From NCBI GenBank assembly GCA_947630665.1, contig CANRID010000026.1, forward strand, positions 1-37,108: DNA of 37,108 nt, given 5' to 3'. The DNA comes from an uncultured Bacteroidales bacterium. Its GTDB lineage: Bacteria; Bacteroidota; Bacteroidia; Bacteroidales; UBA932. Shown piece by piece: positions 25,544 to 33,946 of this stretch. Numbering within the stretch: the stretch's first letter is position 1; each line of letters begins with the position of its first letter. Below the pieces are notes generated by a model. That model was not told where the DNA came from. It worked only from the letters and a program-made list of their open reading frames with translations, and did no database searches. The position numbers and the translations under genes are program-made.

Positions 25544-26653
25544 CTATTTAATGCCTAATTTGGCTTTGATGGCTTTCGGAATGGCGTCTTTGTGAATCAT
25601 GATGCCGATAGTTTTGGCTCTCACATAGTTTTCCGACATATTCAGATAGCCGGTGCCGTTGCGCTGGGTACCCCAGGAGTTTTTGGTAATATAGTATTTA
25701 TTGCCTTTCTGGTCTTTGGAAATACCGGTAACGTGCATCAAGTGGTCATCGGTAGTAGTGAAATTCTCGAACCATTGCTGGCGCAATTCCTGAGTAACAG
25801 GAATTTCTTCATAGTATTGGGTCATTTCCCTTACTTTGGCATCTTTGTCAGCCGGAAGAATGGCTACCTGATGAGCGAAATCGAAACTTTTTTCGCTAAC
25901 GTCTCCGTCCCATGCAATGGTATAGCCGTTATTGATGGCGTAATCCATCACTTCCATCAGTTCGTCTAACGGAAGGTTGTAATACAGAGCGTGATCCCAG
26001 TTATCCGGAATCTCGACCGGAATTTGCTGGTAGAACGGATGATGAGTGAAGCTGGTCAGTTCTACATAGTCGTTTACATTGAGGCCTAAGCTCTTGTAGA
26101 AAGTTTCCGGAGTGTATTCTTTCCCTTTGTAAGTGAATTTCTCAGGAACCTTGCCTAAATAAGCATCCAGCACACCTTCCATAATTTCGGTAGGGACGCG
26201 TTTCTTCTTTTCAACCGCTACGCCGTTGATAACTTTGATATAGTTGCTCAGATCTGCATGATTATGGGTTTCGGAATCGTAATTGATACCGTGATAAACT
26301 TCTTCCGGAATCAGACCGTAATGATCCATAACCCAGGTGTACATGTGGGATACGCTGCCAGGGCCGATATTGCCTTTGCCTCTTCTGAGGTAGTTGTCAT
26401 CGGTGCGGCGGTTGTAGTTTTTCCTTACCACGTACATTTCCGACAAATCGTATTCGCCCTTGCCCATCCGAAGCAATTCGGATTCGAAGAAGGAAGTGGT
26501 GGCAAAACACCAGCAGGTACCTGTGCTGGCCTGATTTTTCACGGAAGTAGCCGGGTTTTCCTTAACTACCGTAAATTCATATTTATAATTCTGTGCAACG
26601 GCAAGCGAGCAAACGAATACCGCAGCTAATGTCAATAATGTGAATTTTTTCAT
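25544..26653 (-). CDS. Exported C1 family cysteine peptidase (bleomycin hydrolase-like), copy A
   Basis: Protein of 369 residues related to aminopeptidase C/bleomycin hydrolase (C1B papain fold). It carries a signal peptide (MKKFTLLTLAAVFVCSLAVA, cut before QNYKY), unlike the cytosolic members. The papain-type catalytic residues are in order: Cys47 in STGTCWCF, His307 in LMHVTGI, and Asn325 in TKNSWG. THHPFYQQ and the C-terminal KAKLGIK are as in its neighbour. The protein is shorter than cytosolic bleomycin hydrolases (about 440-450 residues). It lies 45 bases after copy B in one transcript. It likely cuts peptides in the periplasm or outside. The C-terminal lysine that blocks the active site in yeast bleomycin hydrolase is matched by a terminal Lys here, which may limit the enzyme to exopeptidase action; this is inference. 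Confidence 0.9.
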   Translation of the reverse strand: MKKFTLLTLAAVFVCSLAVAQNYKYEFTVVKENPATSVKNQASTGTCWCFATTSFFESELLRMGKGEYDLSEMYVVRKNYNRRTDDNYLRRGKGNIGPGSVSHMYTWVMDHYGLIPEEVYHGINYDSETHNHADLSNYIKVINGVAVEKKKRVPTEIMEGVLDAYLGKVPEKFTYKGKEYTPETFYKSLGLNVNDYVELTSFTHHPFYQQIPVEIPDNWDHALYYNLPLDELMEVMDYAINNGYTIAWDGDVSEKSFDFAHQVAILPADKDAKVREMTQYYEEIPVTQELRQQWFENFTTTDDHLMHVTGISKDQKGNKYYITKNSWGTQRNGTGYLNMSENYVRAKTIGIMIHKDAIPKAIKAKLGIK

Positions 26654-26698
26654 GATGTAATATTTATTAGTCAGTTCTGGCTTTTATGATCCTTGTGT

Positions 26699-27910
26699 CT
26701 ATTTGATCCCCATCTTGTCTTTTATCTGTTGAGGAATGACGTTCTTGTTAACCATGATATTAGTGGTCTTGTACCTTACATACGGCTCGGATACGTACCA
26801 GATGCCCTTGTATGGACCGGTTTCTCCCCAGGAGTTTTTAACCATGTAGTATTTGGTGCCGTTCTGGTCTTTTGCGATTCCGAAAATATGCATGCCATGG
26901 TCGTCGGTGGTAAGCTGCGCATCGAAATCTTTCTGGCGCATTTCCTGTGTGATGTTTTTCTCAACGCCCGGAGCTGCCAGTCCGTTGATCATAGCGTCCT
27001 TATCCTCTTTGGATACGCCTAACCATCTGTCCTGATCCGAACCGTTTCTTTCATTGGCTTCGGTATCGGCTACGATGGCGATTCCTTGGCGGGAGAAACC
27101 TTTTTCGCTGACATCGGCGGCCCAAGCAACGGTATATCCGTTTTCGAGAGCATTATCGATAATCTGGATCATTTCGTCCAACGGAACATTATAGTTCATA
27201 TCCCCACGCCAGTTGTCCGGAACTTCCAATGCAAATTGGGTGTAGAACGGATGATGGGTGAAAGAGGTAACGGTTACGTAGTCGGCCGGGTCCAGATTCA
27301 ATGAAGCCACGTATGATTTAGGAGTATATTCCTTGCCGTTTACGGTGAATTTTTCCGGCAATTCTCCCAAGTAGGCTTCAACGATGCCTTTCAGCCCCTC
27401 TTTCCAGACAGGAGAGAATTTTCTGTTGGGATTCTTGGCTATAGCGGTTACGTAACCTTTGGTACCTGCGTCCAGTTCTCCGTGAACAGGGTTTGCCTCC
27501 CCGTATCGGATGCCGGGATATACACTTTGAGGAACCAGTCCGTAGGTATCCATTACGGCGATCACGTCTCCGAAAGAACTTCCCGGAGAATAGTTCAGCT
27601 GTCCGTTCAGCCGTACGAATTTCTCACCTCTGTCTACGTAAGCATGTCCTACGACAAACATTTCGGCCAGATCGATATCCTGCGGGGCGCCTTTTTTAAT
27701 GGCTTCGCTTTCTAAAAATGAAATTGCGGAAAAACACCAGCAGGTGCTGCTGCGGCTTTGATTCTTAATGGAAGTGATAGGAGCCTCCTTTACGGTCGTG
27801 AAAACATATCCTTGAGGCTGTCCCTCTTTTTTACTTTTTTGCTGGGCGCTCATCGATCCGAATGCCAGCGCCAGAATTACGAGTGTGCTCAGTGTTTTTT
27901 TCAGTATCAT
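26699..27910 (-). CDS. Exported C1 family cysteine peptidase (bleomycin hydrolase-like), copy B
   Basis: Protein of 403 residues, paralogue of the gene that follows it. It has a signal peptide (first 22 residues, cut near MSA-QQ) and catalytic Cys57 in SSTCWCFSA, His341 in GMHIFGI, and Asn359 in VKNSWG. The two copies share ordered landmarks throughout, for example YGLVPQSVYPGI/YGLIPEEVYHGI, GKEYTP, TSFTHHPFY and a final MGIK/LGIK. This copy has about 34 more residues, mostly an insert before the conserved TQEMRQKDF segment. It is the first gene of the pair; no clear TAnnTTTG box is visible in the 186 bases upstream (27911-28096), which otherwise hold no gene. Confidence 0.9.
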   Translation of the reverse strand: MILKKTLSTLVILALAFGSMSAQQKSKKEGQPQGYVFTTVKEAPITSIKNQSRSSTCWCFSAISFLESEAIKKGAPQDIDLAEMFVVGHAYVDRGEKFVRLNGQLNYSPGSSFGDVIAVMDTYGLVPQSVYPGIRYGEANPVHGELDAGTKGYVTAIAKNPNRKFSPVWKEGLKGIVEAYLGELPEKFTVNGKEYTPKSYVASLNLDPADYVTVTSFTHHPFYTQFALEVPDNWRGDMNYNVPLDEMIQIIDNALENGYTVAWAADVSEKGFSRQGIAIVADTEANERNGSDQDRWLGVSKEDKDAMINGLAAPGVEKNITQEMRQKDFDAQLTTDDHGMHIFGIAKDQNGTKYYMVKNSWGETGPYKGIWYVSEPYVRYKTTNIMVNKNVIPQQIKDKMGIK

Positions 27911-28096
27911 AATTGAGTGTTTTGGTAAGTTATAATAATAAGGTTTGTCTAAAATTCTTTTTTCGAACTATTCGTTTGCCGGACTCTTTTCTTTTCACTG
28001 AAATATTTATTATAAGATGAAATTCCCGACAGTTGGTTTAATCCGGTACTGGAATTATTCCGTTTATTTTCAATCATCTTTCATGTTTGCGGCGGA

Positions 28097-28732
28097 TTAG
28101 GGTATCTTCATATACTTGTGGGTTTGCAGGGAAATGTTCCATGCCGGATGCTCTTTCACATACCCGATGATCTCCGGGAGGATCTTTTCCGAGCGGCTCC
28201 ACTCCGGTTGAAGATACAATTTGCAGTCCGTCCCCGTTTTTTCCCGGTTCGACTCGGCCCATGCGAAGTCTTCCGGTTCCTCTATGATGACTTTCAGTTC
28301 GTGGGCGAACCGGTAATTTTCCTTGAGCGGGGGCTTGTTCTTTTTGGGAGAAAGACAGATCCAGTCGAAACGTCCGGTCAGAGGCTCCGAGCCGGAAGTT
28401 TCCAGAAAGATTTCCCGATTTTCTTCCGTCAGCCGGCCGCACAGAATATCGAGGGGGTACCGGAGCGGTTCGCCTCCGGTAATTACGATGGAACGCGCCG
28501 GATAGGCGAGAGCATCGGCCACGATTTTCTCTACTTCTACGGGAGGAAATTTGCGGAGATTCCACGTCTCTTTGGCATCGCACCAGCTGCAGCCGACATC
28601 GCATCCGCCCAGGCGGATAAAGTAAGCGGCTTTTCCGGTATGGTACCCTTCTCCCTGGATCGTGTAAAAACTTTCCACTAAGGGCAGGAGGAGACCGCCT
28701 TTTAATTCCGGGAATCTTTCCAGATGATTCAT
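28097..28732 (-). CDS. queE: 7-carboxy-7-deazaguanine synthase QueE
   Basis: Radical-SAM enzyme that turns 6-carboxy-tetrahydropterin into 7-carboxy-7-deazaguanine on the path to preQ0 and queuosine. The 211-residue protein has the CX3CX2C cluster motif Cys44, Cys48 and Cys51 (GGCDVGCSWCD), the substrate-side ESFYTIQGEG start (residues 20-29), GGEP near 85-88, and the conserved end SLQTHKYMKIP. Its own promoter lies 62 bases upstream, with a structured leader between. The other preQ0 genes (queC, queD) are not beside it. Confidence 0.94.
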   Translation of the reverse strand: MNHLERFPELKGGLLLPLVESFYTIQGEGYHTGKAAYFIRLGGCDVGCSWCDAKETWNLRKFPPVEVEKIVADALAYPARSIVITGGEPLRYPLDILCGRLTEENREIFLETSGSEPLTGRFDWICLSPKKNKPPLKENYRFAHELKVIIEEPEDFAWAESNREKTGTDCKLYLQPEWSRSEKILPEIIGYVKEHPAWNISLQTHKYMKIP

Positions 28733-28759
28733 TTACAATAGGATTTCCTTATTAATTTT

Positions 28760-28792
28760 AAAGGGGGGGCGGGTTTCCCGAACTTTCCCTTT
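28760..28792 (-). other. Nested hairpin in the queE leader
   Basis: In the transcript leading to queE, AAAGGG pairs with CCCTTT (outer arms at 28787-28792 and 28760-28765), and inside it CGGG pairs with CCCG (28777-28780 with 28770-28773) around a 3-base loop. The strand also holds a run of seven C (seven G on the plus strand, 28763-28769). The structure lies at the very start of the predicted transcript. It does not match a preQ1 class I aptamer pattern as I know it. Possible roles are mRNA stability or control of translation. Confidence 0.4.
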
Positions 28793-28794
28793 TA

Positions 28795-28802
28795 CAAAGG
28801 TA
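28795..28802 (-). promoter_or_regulatory. Promoter of queE (TACCTTTG)
   Basis: Minus-strand TACCTTTG matches TAnnTTTG, and a minus-strand TTG (plus-strand CAA, 28823-28825) stands 20 bases upstream, the normal -33 spacing. The predicted transcript starts near 28791 and has a leader of about 58 bases. Confidence 0.6.
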
Positions 28803-28913
28803 GAAAATGAGAGGATATAAAGCAAGCATGCCGGACATATTTTTAAAAGTTTTTAGTATGTCAAATTGTCAGTAAAAACGGGTGTGGTAAATAATTTGAA
28901 CATCCCGACGATT

Positions 28914-28934
28914 GAAGCTTTTATCTAAAGCTTC
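28914..28934 (+). promoter_or_regulatory. Perfect hairpin just before the clpB ribosome binding site
   Basis: GAAGCTTT (28914-28921) and AAAGCTTC (28927-28934) form an 8-bp perfect inverted repeat with a TATCT loop; T28912-A28936 and T28913-G28935 may extend it. An unusually strong Shine-Dalgarno for this phylum, AAAGGAGG (28937-28944), begins at the foot of the stem and is 7 bases from the ATG. The repeat could act as an RNA hairpin that affects ribosome access or as an operator for a heat-shock regulator. Confidence 0.5.
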
Positions 28935-28951
28935 GAAAAGGAGGAATTTAT

Positions 28952-31102
28952 ATGAATATGAACAATAACCAATCGAGCGCATTGCAAAATTATGCGGTGA
29001 ATCTGGTAGCACTGGCCGGCGAGGGAAAATTGGATCCGGTGATCGGCAGGGATGAGGAGATACGGCGGGTATTGCAGATCCTCAGCCGGAGGACCAAGAA
29101 CAATCCCATTTTAGTAGGGGAGGCGGGCGTCGGGAAGACGGCTATCGCCGAAGGAATCGCCCAGCGGATCGTACATGGAGATGTGCCTGAGAACCTTAAA
29201 AGCAAACAGGTTTATTCGTTGGATATGGGGGCTTTGATTGCCGGAGCCAAATATCAGGGCGAATTCGAGGAACGTTTGAAGGGGGTTGTGAAGGAGGTGA
29301 TAGACAGTCAGGGAGAAGTGATCCTGTATATAGATGAAATACATACGTTGGTGGGTGCGGGCAAGAGTAGCGGCGCCATGGATGCGGCCAATATTCTGAA
29401 ACCCGCCTTGGCCCGGGGGGAACTCAGAACGATAGGTTCCACCACTTTGGACGAATACCAGAAATATTTCGAACAGGATAAGGCTTTGGAGAGACGGTTC
29501 CAGATGGTAATGGTAGACGAGCCGACGCCGGCCGAGAGCATTTCCATTCTGAGGGGCTTGAAAGAAAGATATGAAAATCACCATAAGGTCAGAATAGAGG
29601 ATGATGCCATTATTGCGGCGGTGGATCTGTCCCATCGGTATATTACCAACCGGTTTCTGCCGGATAAGGCGATCGATTTGATCGATGAGGCGGCTTCCAA
29701 ACTCCGGCTGGAAATGAATTCCGTCCCGGAGAAAATAGACGAGCTGAACCGGCGGATCAAACAGTTGGAGATAGAAAGGGAAGCGGTAAAACGGGATGGT
29801 AAATCGCCTAAATTAAGCGAGATCGTCGCTCAGCTCGATACCCTGCGGGACGAGCAGAAGGTATACGACCGGCAATGGAAAGAGGAAAAGGCGTTATTGG
29901 ATGAAATCCAGAATAAACGTCAGGAGATGGAGAATCTGAAAATCCGGGCGGATGAAGCGGAACGCGCCGGCGATTATGCGAAGGTGGCGGAAATCCGGTA
30001 TGGAAAGATAGGGACGCTGCAGAGCGAGATAGCGCAGCTGACCGCTAAGAAAAAGGAGAATCCGAATCCGCTTATTAACGAGGAGGTGACCCCGGAGGAT
30101 ATTGCGGAAGTGGTTTCCAAATGGACGGGCATTCCGGTAAAAAGAATGCTGCAAAGCGAAAAAGAGAAATTGCTTCATCTGGAGAGCGAACTGCATAAAC
30201 GGGTAATCGGACAGGATGAGGCGATCAAGGCTGTGTCGGATGCCGTAAGGCGCAGTCGGGCCGGGTTGCAGAATGAAAAACGTCCGTTGGGATCGTTCCT
30301 GTTCTTAGGTACTACGGGAGTCGGAAAGACCGAATTGGCGAAAGCTTTGGCGGAATTCCTGTTCAATGACGAGAATCTGATGACCCGTATAGATATGAGC
30401 GAATATCAGGAGAGTTTTGCCGTTACCCGATTAGTGGGGGCGCCTCCGGGATATGTGGGATATGATGAAGGCGGGCAGCTTACGGAAGCGGTGCGCAGGA
30501 AACCTTATTCCGTGGTTCTTTTCGATGAGATAGAAAAGGCGCATCCTGATGTGTTCAATGTGCTGCTCCAGGTCCTCGACGACGGACGGTTGACGGACGG
30601 GAAAGGCCGGACCGTGAATTTCAAGAATACGATCCTGATTATGACCAGCAATGTGGGGAGCGATATTATTCAGGATTACATGCTGAAAATCAATGAAAAC
30701 AACCGGGAGCAAATGCTGGCCGGCGCCAAAAATGCGGTGCTGGAAGTGCTGAAAAGAAGCGTGCGTCCGGAGTTCCTCAACCGTATAGATGAGGTGATTA
30801 TGTTCGAGCCGCTGACTCAGAAGGATATCCGCGGCATCCTGATGCTCCAGATCCGGCAGATCGAGAAAATATTGGAAGAGCAGGGAATCACGCTGAGTTT
30901 TTCCGACAAGGCGCTCGAGTATCTGGGTTCTAAAGGGTATGATATCGCGTACGGGGCCCGGCCGATCAAGAGGCTTTTGCAGAAAGAGCTGGTAAACGAA
31001 CTGGCTACCAAACTCATCAGCGGAGAGATATCGAGAAATTGCAGCATCGAGATCGATTATAAGGACGAAAAGCTCGTATTCAAAAATATTTTGCCTCGCT
31101 AA
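28952..31102 (+). CDS. clpB: ClpB-type AAA+ disaggregase lacking the N-domain
   Basis: Hexameric chaperone that, with DnaK, pulls polypeptides out of aggregates. The 716-residue protein begins where the first AAA+ module begins in full-length ClpB (about 860 residues). Walker A1 is GEAGVGKT at 56-63, Walker B1 LYIDE at 125-129, and the first pore loop KYQGEFEER is at 100-108. A long coiled-coil M-domain (about 255-375) and [13 protein letters not shown] (about 450-462) of AAA2 follow, with [10 protein letters not shown] and the GAPPGYVGY pore loop. The long M-domain and absence of an [IL]GF ClpP-binding loop mark it as ClpB, not ClpA/C. The substrate-binding Clp_N domain is missing, and an in-frame TGA at 28913-28915 shows it is not hidden by a wrong start. 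It is monocistronic or weakly linked to the genes that follow. Confidence 0.93.
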   Translation: MNMNNNQSSALQNYAVNLVALAGEGKLDPVIGRDEEIRRVLQILSRRTKNNPILVGEAGVGKTAIAEGIAQRIVHGDVPENLKSKQVYSLDMGALIAGAKYQGEFEERLKGVVKEVIDSQGEVILYIDEIHTLVGAGKSSGAMDAANILKPALARGELRTIGSTTLDEYQKYFEQDKALERRFQMVMVDEPTPAESISILRGLKERYENHHKVRIEDDAIIAAVDLSHRYITNRFLPDKAIDLIDEAASKLRLEMNSVPEKIDELNRRIKQLEIEREAVKRDGKSPKLSEIVAQLDTLRDEQKVYDRQWKEEKALLDEIQNKRQEMENLKIRADEAERAGDYAKVAEIRYGKIGTLQSEIAQLTAKKKENPNPLINEEVTPEDIAEVVSKWTGIPVKRMLQSEKEKLLHLESELHKRVIGQDEAIKAVSDAVRRSRAGLQNEKRPLGSFLFLGTTGVGKTELAKALAEFLFNDENLMTRIDMSEYQESFAVTRLVGAPPGYVGYDEGGQLTEAVRRKPYSVVLFDEIEKAHPDVFNVLLQVLDDGRLTDGKGRTVNFKNTILIMTSNVGSDIIQDYMLKINENNREQMLAGAKNAVLEVLKRSVRPEFLNRIDEVIMFEPLTQKDIRGILMLQIRQIEKILEEQGITLSFSDKALEYLGSKGYDIAYGARPIKRLLQKELVNELATKLISGEISRNCSIEIDYKDEKLVFKNILPR

Positions 31103-31109
31103 TTTTTGT

Positions 31110-31117
31110 TATTTTTG
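31110..31117 (+). promoter_or_regulatory. -7 box of the DUF6913-like gene promoter (TATTTTTG)
   Basis: TATTTTTG fits TAnnTTTG and lies 17 bases before the ATG at 31135. A TTTTG at 31089-31093, inside the end of clpB, may be the -33 element at a slightly short spacing. This suggests that the following three-gene set is transcribed on its own. Confidence 0.5.
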
Positions 31118-31134
31118 CAGGGAAAACATCGGAC

Positions 31135-31740
31135 ATGTTTGGTTTTTTTAAGAAATATACCCGAAAAAAGGCTCTTGGAGATGCAAGGAATACTGCTTCG
31201 GCCTGTTTTCCCAACTTGAAAGAGATACGTTCCATCGGATTTATATACAATATACAGAACGGAGGGTTTGGCGCGGAACTGGAGAAAATCGGGAATTTTT
31301 TACGGGAAAGAGGGATTCCGTTTTCCGGCATATTGATCGAATCCAAAAAAAGGATCCTGGATAAACTTATTGTCGGCGATCCTGTTAAAAAGGAAAGCGA
31401 AGGCATTACCGTTGCGGAAAAACTGAAAGGAGAGGGGTATGAGATCCTTTCCCGGAAGGAGATAAATTGGGCGGGCATTCCCCGGCTGCAGAGGCACCGA
31501 TCTTTTATGGAAAGGGAATACGATCTGTTTATCAGTTTTAACGACACCGGAGATTTTACTTCCGATTATATTGCAGGGCGGGTAAATGCCAAGTTCGTGA
31601 CGGGTATGAGAAACTTTTCCGGTCATCCTTATACATTGGTAATGGAGGGAGAAAATCGGACTTTGCTTTCGTATGACGATTATCTTAAACAAATATTCCA
31701 TTATCTTGACATAATAAACAGGAACGCAACCGGCGAATAA
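31135..31740 (+). CDS. DUF6913-like conserved Bacteroidota protein
   Basis: Protein of 201 residues with no signal peptide or membrane segment. It resembles a Bacteroidota-restricted family of unknown function (I believe DUF6913), best seen in the stretch DLFISFNDTGDFTSDYIAGR (about residues 141-160) followed by NAKFVTGMR. The first part has a hydrophobic strand IRSIGFIYNI followed by a helix and ILIESKKR, giving an alternating alpha/beta pattern. No catalytic motif is clear to me. It heads a same-strand set with the TPR gene (31 bases on) and the PopT gene. Family assignment is moderate; function unknown. Confidence 0.65.
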   Translation: MFGFFKKYTRKKALGDARNTASACFPNLKEIRSIGFIYNIQNGGFGAELEKIGNFLRERGIPFSGILIESKKRILDKLIVGDPVKKESEGITVAEKLKGEGYEILSRKEINWAGIPRLQRHRSFMEREYDLFISFNDTGDFTSDYIAGRVNAKFVTGMRNFSGHPYTLVMEGENRTLLSYDDYLKQIFHYLDIINRNATGE

Positions 31741-31771
31741 CAATAATTACCGAAAGGGGGAGAATATATTA

Positions 31772-32917
31772 ATGGATAATGATTTTTATAATGATGCCGA
31801 GGAGGAGGGGGAAGACGGGGCGGATTTTTCCGGTGCGCTGGAATTGTATCGGCAGGCGTGTGAAAGCGGCTCGGAGGGAGAGTTGGCTCTTTCGGAAGAA
31901 GAGTATGAATATATTATCGATTATTTCATCGGGCAGGATGATGAAGACCAGGTGCTGAAAGCTTCTACGCTGGCTTTTGAAAAGCATCCCTATTCTTCCG
32001 CCCTGCTGGTCAAATATGCGGATTCGCTTTTAGTAAACTCGGATGTCGATAAGGCCGTGGAGATCTTGGAAGAGTATGAGAATTCGTTTGCGGGGAATAT
32101 CGATATCTATTTTTTATTGTGCAAGGCTTTTGTCAAAAAGGGAGAGTTCGGCCGGGCGCGGGAGTATTTCTCTCAGGCGCTGGAGATAGATGCCAGGCCT
32201 ACGGATTTTACCGATCTGATTTGTTCCATCGCGCAGGATTGTATCGATGCGGATCGCTATCGGGAAGCTCTTTATTATCTGATGGAAGCGGATGCCATAG
32301 CCCCGTTGTTTTTCGAGTATTATAACGACGTGGCTTTTTGTTATGAAAGGTTGGAGGAGCTGGACAAGGCGCTGGAATATTATAATAAGTATTTGGATGA
32401 AGATCCGTTCAATGATAATGTATGGTTTAATATCGGGACGGTGTATGCCAAACGGAAGGATTTCGATAAGGCGATAGAGGCTTTCGAATATTCCCTGGCG
32501 CTGAACGAGTCGAACAGTTCCTCCCTGTATAATATAGCCGTGGTTTTCCTGAATCTGGAGCGTTACCGGGAATCCGTGGATTTTTTCCGGCGGTTTATGC
32601 TGGAGGAACCGGGGTCGGTGGCCGGGATTGTGGGGATGGCGGACGCTTATCTGGGCCTGAATGATTTTACGGAGGCCAAGAAACAGTTCAGACAGGCGTT
32701 GCTCATAGACAGGGAGTGTGTGGATGCCCGCTTGGGAATAGAGTGTATCGATGCGATAGAAGAGTATCTGAAAGGGGAGAAGAGCCGCTTCTTGGCCCAG
32801 ATGAAGGATCTGGCCCAGAAGGATTCTACATGGGTGAGTACGGTATATACCATATTGCCCCAATTGGGGAGCGACGGAGATTTTATTAATTTGTTGAAAT
32901 CGATCCGGAAAGCCTGA
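31772..32917 (+). CDS. Tetratricopeptide repeat protein
   Basis: Protein of 381 residues made almost entirely of helix pairs with TPR spacing; about seven repeats of 34 residues can be followed, the clearest being LDKALEYYNKYLDEDPFNDN, then FDKAIEAFEYSLALNESNSS, then YRESVDFFRRFMLEEPGSVA. The N-terminal 30 residues are very acidic. No signal peptide is seen, so it should be cytoplasmic and serve as a protein-protein scaffold; its partner is unknown. A purine-rich GAAAGGGGGAGAA before the ATG may help initiation. It stands between the DUF6913-like gene and the PopT gene, 30 bases from the latter. Confidence 0.88.
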   Translation: MDNDFYNDAEEEGEDGADFSGALELYRQACESGSEGELALSEEEYEYIIDYFIGQDDEDQVLKASTLAFEKHPYSSALLVKYADSLLVNSDVDKAVEILEEYENSFAGNIDIYFLLCKAFVKKGEFGRAREYFSQALEIDARPTDFTDLICSIAQDCIDADRYREALYYLMEADAIAPLFFEYYNDVAFCYERLEELDKALEYYNKYLDEDPFNDNVWFNIGTVYAKRKDFDKAIEAFEYSLALNESNSSSLYNIAVVFLNLERYRESVDFFRRFMLEEPGSVAGIVGMADAYLGLNDFTEAKKQFRQALLIDRECVDARLGIECIDAIEEYLKGEKSRFLAQMKDLAQKDSTWVSTVYTILPQLGSDGDFINLLKSIRKA

Positions 32918-32947
32918 ATATTCAATTTAACCTTATAACTGAAACTG

Positions 32948-33895
32948 ATGAACAATATAGGCAAGTATCTCGTAATTGCATTTAAAGGTATCTGCATGGG
33001 GGCCGCGGATGTTATTCCGGGCGTATCGGGAGGAACCATCGCGTTCCTGATGGGAATTTATCGGGAATTGGTGGAGTCCATCAAATCGGTCAATCTGACC
33101 AATCTTAAATTGTTGTTTTCCGGAAAGGTAGGGGAGTTCTGGAGGGCTGTCAACGGGGCGTTTCTGGTTTCCCTGATAGGAGGTATCCTGATAAGTATCT
33201 TTTCGCTGGCGCGGCTGATGAAGTATTTGCTGGAGTTCCATCCTGTGCCGTTGTGGAGTTTCTTTTTCGGATTGATTCTCGCTTCGGCCATCTATATCTT
33301 GCGGGAACTGGATAAATGGAATGTTTCCAATATCGTTTCTCTGATTGTCGGGATAGCGGTAGCTGCCTATATATGTCTTATTACTCCCGGCCAGACTCCC
33401 GAAGCCTTTTGGTTTGTTTTCCTGTCGGGAGCCATAGCTGTATGCGCCATGATTCTGCCGGGAATTTCCGGAAGTTTTATCTTGCTGTTGTTGGGGAAAT
33501 ATGCTTTTATCATGGGGGCTGTGACTTCCCTGAATGTGCCGGTGCTGGCGGTTTTCGCAGCGGGGGCCGTAGTGGGGATTCTGAGTTTTTCCCGACTGTT
33601 GAGCTGGCTGCTGAAAAAATATTATATGCAGACTATCGCATTGCTCTCAGGGTTCATGATAGGTTCGCTGATAAAAGTATGGCCGTGGAAAGAGGCGGTG
33701 CCTTTGGATGGCGGGCTGCCGGGGGAAGGAGCCGTGCCGCTGATCGACCGTCCCGTATTGCCGTTTCATTTTGAAGAAATTACCGGACTGTCCGCCCAGA
33801 CGGGTCAGGCCCTCATATTTGTCCTGACAGGGATAGCCGTTGTTCTTGTTATAGAAATGGTGGCCCGGAGGCAGAAGAAAAATGCCCTGGATTAG
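32948..33895 (+). CDS. popT: DUF368 (PopT) family undecaprenyl phosphate translocase
   Basis: Polytopic inner-membrane protein of 315 residues of the DUF368 family. Members named PopT were recently shown to return undecaprenyl phosphate, the lipid carrier of peptidoglycan and O-antigen units, to the inner leaflet. Two similar halves are visible: GAADVIPGVSGGTIAFLMG at residues 18-36, and MILPGISGSFILLLLG near 168-183, matching the family's inverted re-entrant repeats with the Pro-Gly-x-Ser-Gly core. About eight further hydrophobic spans follow. A hydrophilic loop lies around 245-280. It ends at a terminator shared with the tRNA gene. The transporter role is taken from the family. Confidence 0.88.
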   Translation: MNNIGKYLVIAFKGICMGAADVIPGVSGGTIAFLMGIYRELVESIKSVNLTNLKLLFSGKVGEFWRAVNGAFLVSLIGGILISIFSLARLMKYLLEFHPVPLWSFFFGLILASAIYILRELDKWNVSNIVSLIVGIAVAAYICLITPGQTPEAFWFVFLSGAIAVCAMILPGISGSFILLLLGKYAFIMGAVTSLNVPVLAVFAAGAVVGILSFSRLLSWLLKKYYMQTIALLSGFMIGSLIKVWPWKEAVPLDGGLPGEGAVPLIDRPVLPFHFEEITGLSAQTGQALIFVLTGIAVVLVIEMVARRQKKNALD

Positions 33896-33909
33896 ATATA
33901 AGAAATAGA

Positions 33910-33943
33910 AAAAGGGAATGACTTTTCTTCGTCATCCCCTTTT
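33910..33943. terminator. Bidirectional terminator between popT and tRNA-Lys
   Basis: AAAAGGGAATGAC (33910-33922) pairs with GTCATCCCCTTTT (33931-33943), with one A-C mismatch and an 8-base loop. On the minus strand the stem is followed by TTTTTCTATTTCTT, so it serves well as the tRNA terminator; on the plus strand it ends in a short T run. Confidence 0.75.
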
Positions 33944-33946
33944 CCG

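Noticed and set aside
28733-28792. preQ1 riboswitch before queE
   Set aside because: The expected class I layout (short stem, C-rich loop, A-rich tail pairing into the stem loop) is not seen; only a nested hairpin can be supported.
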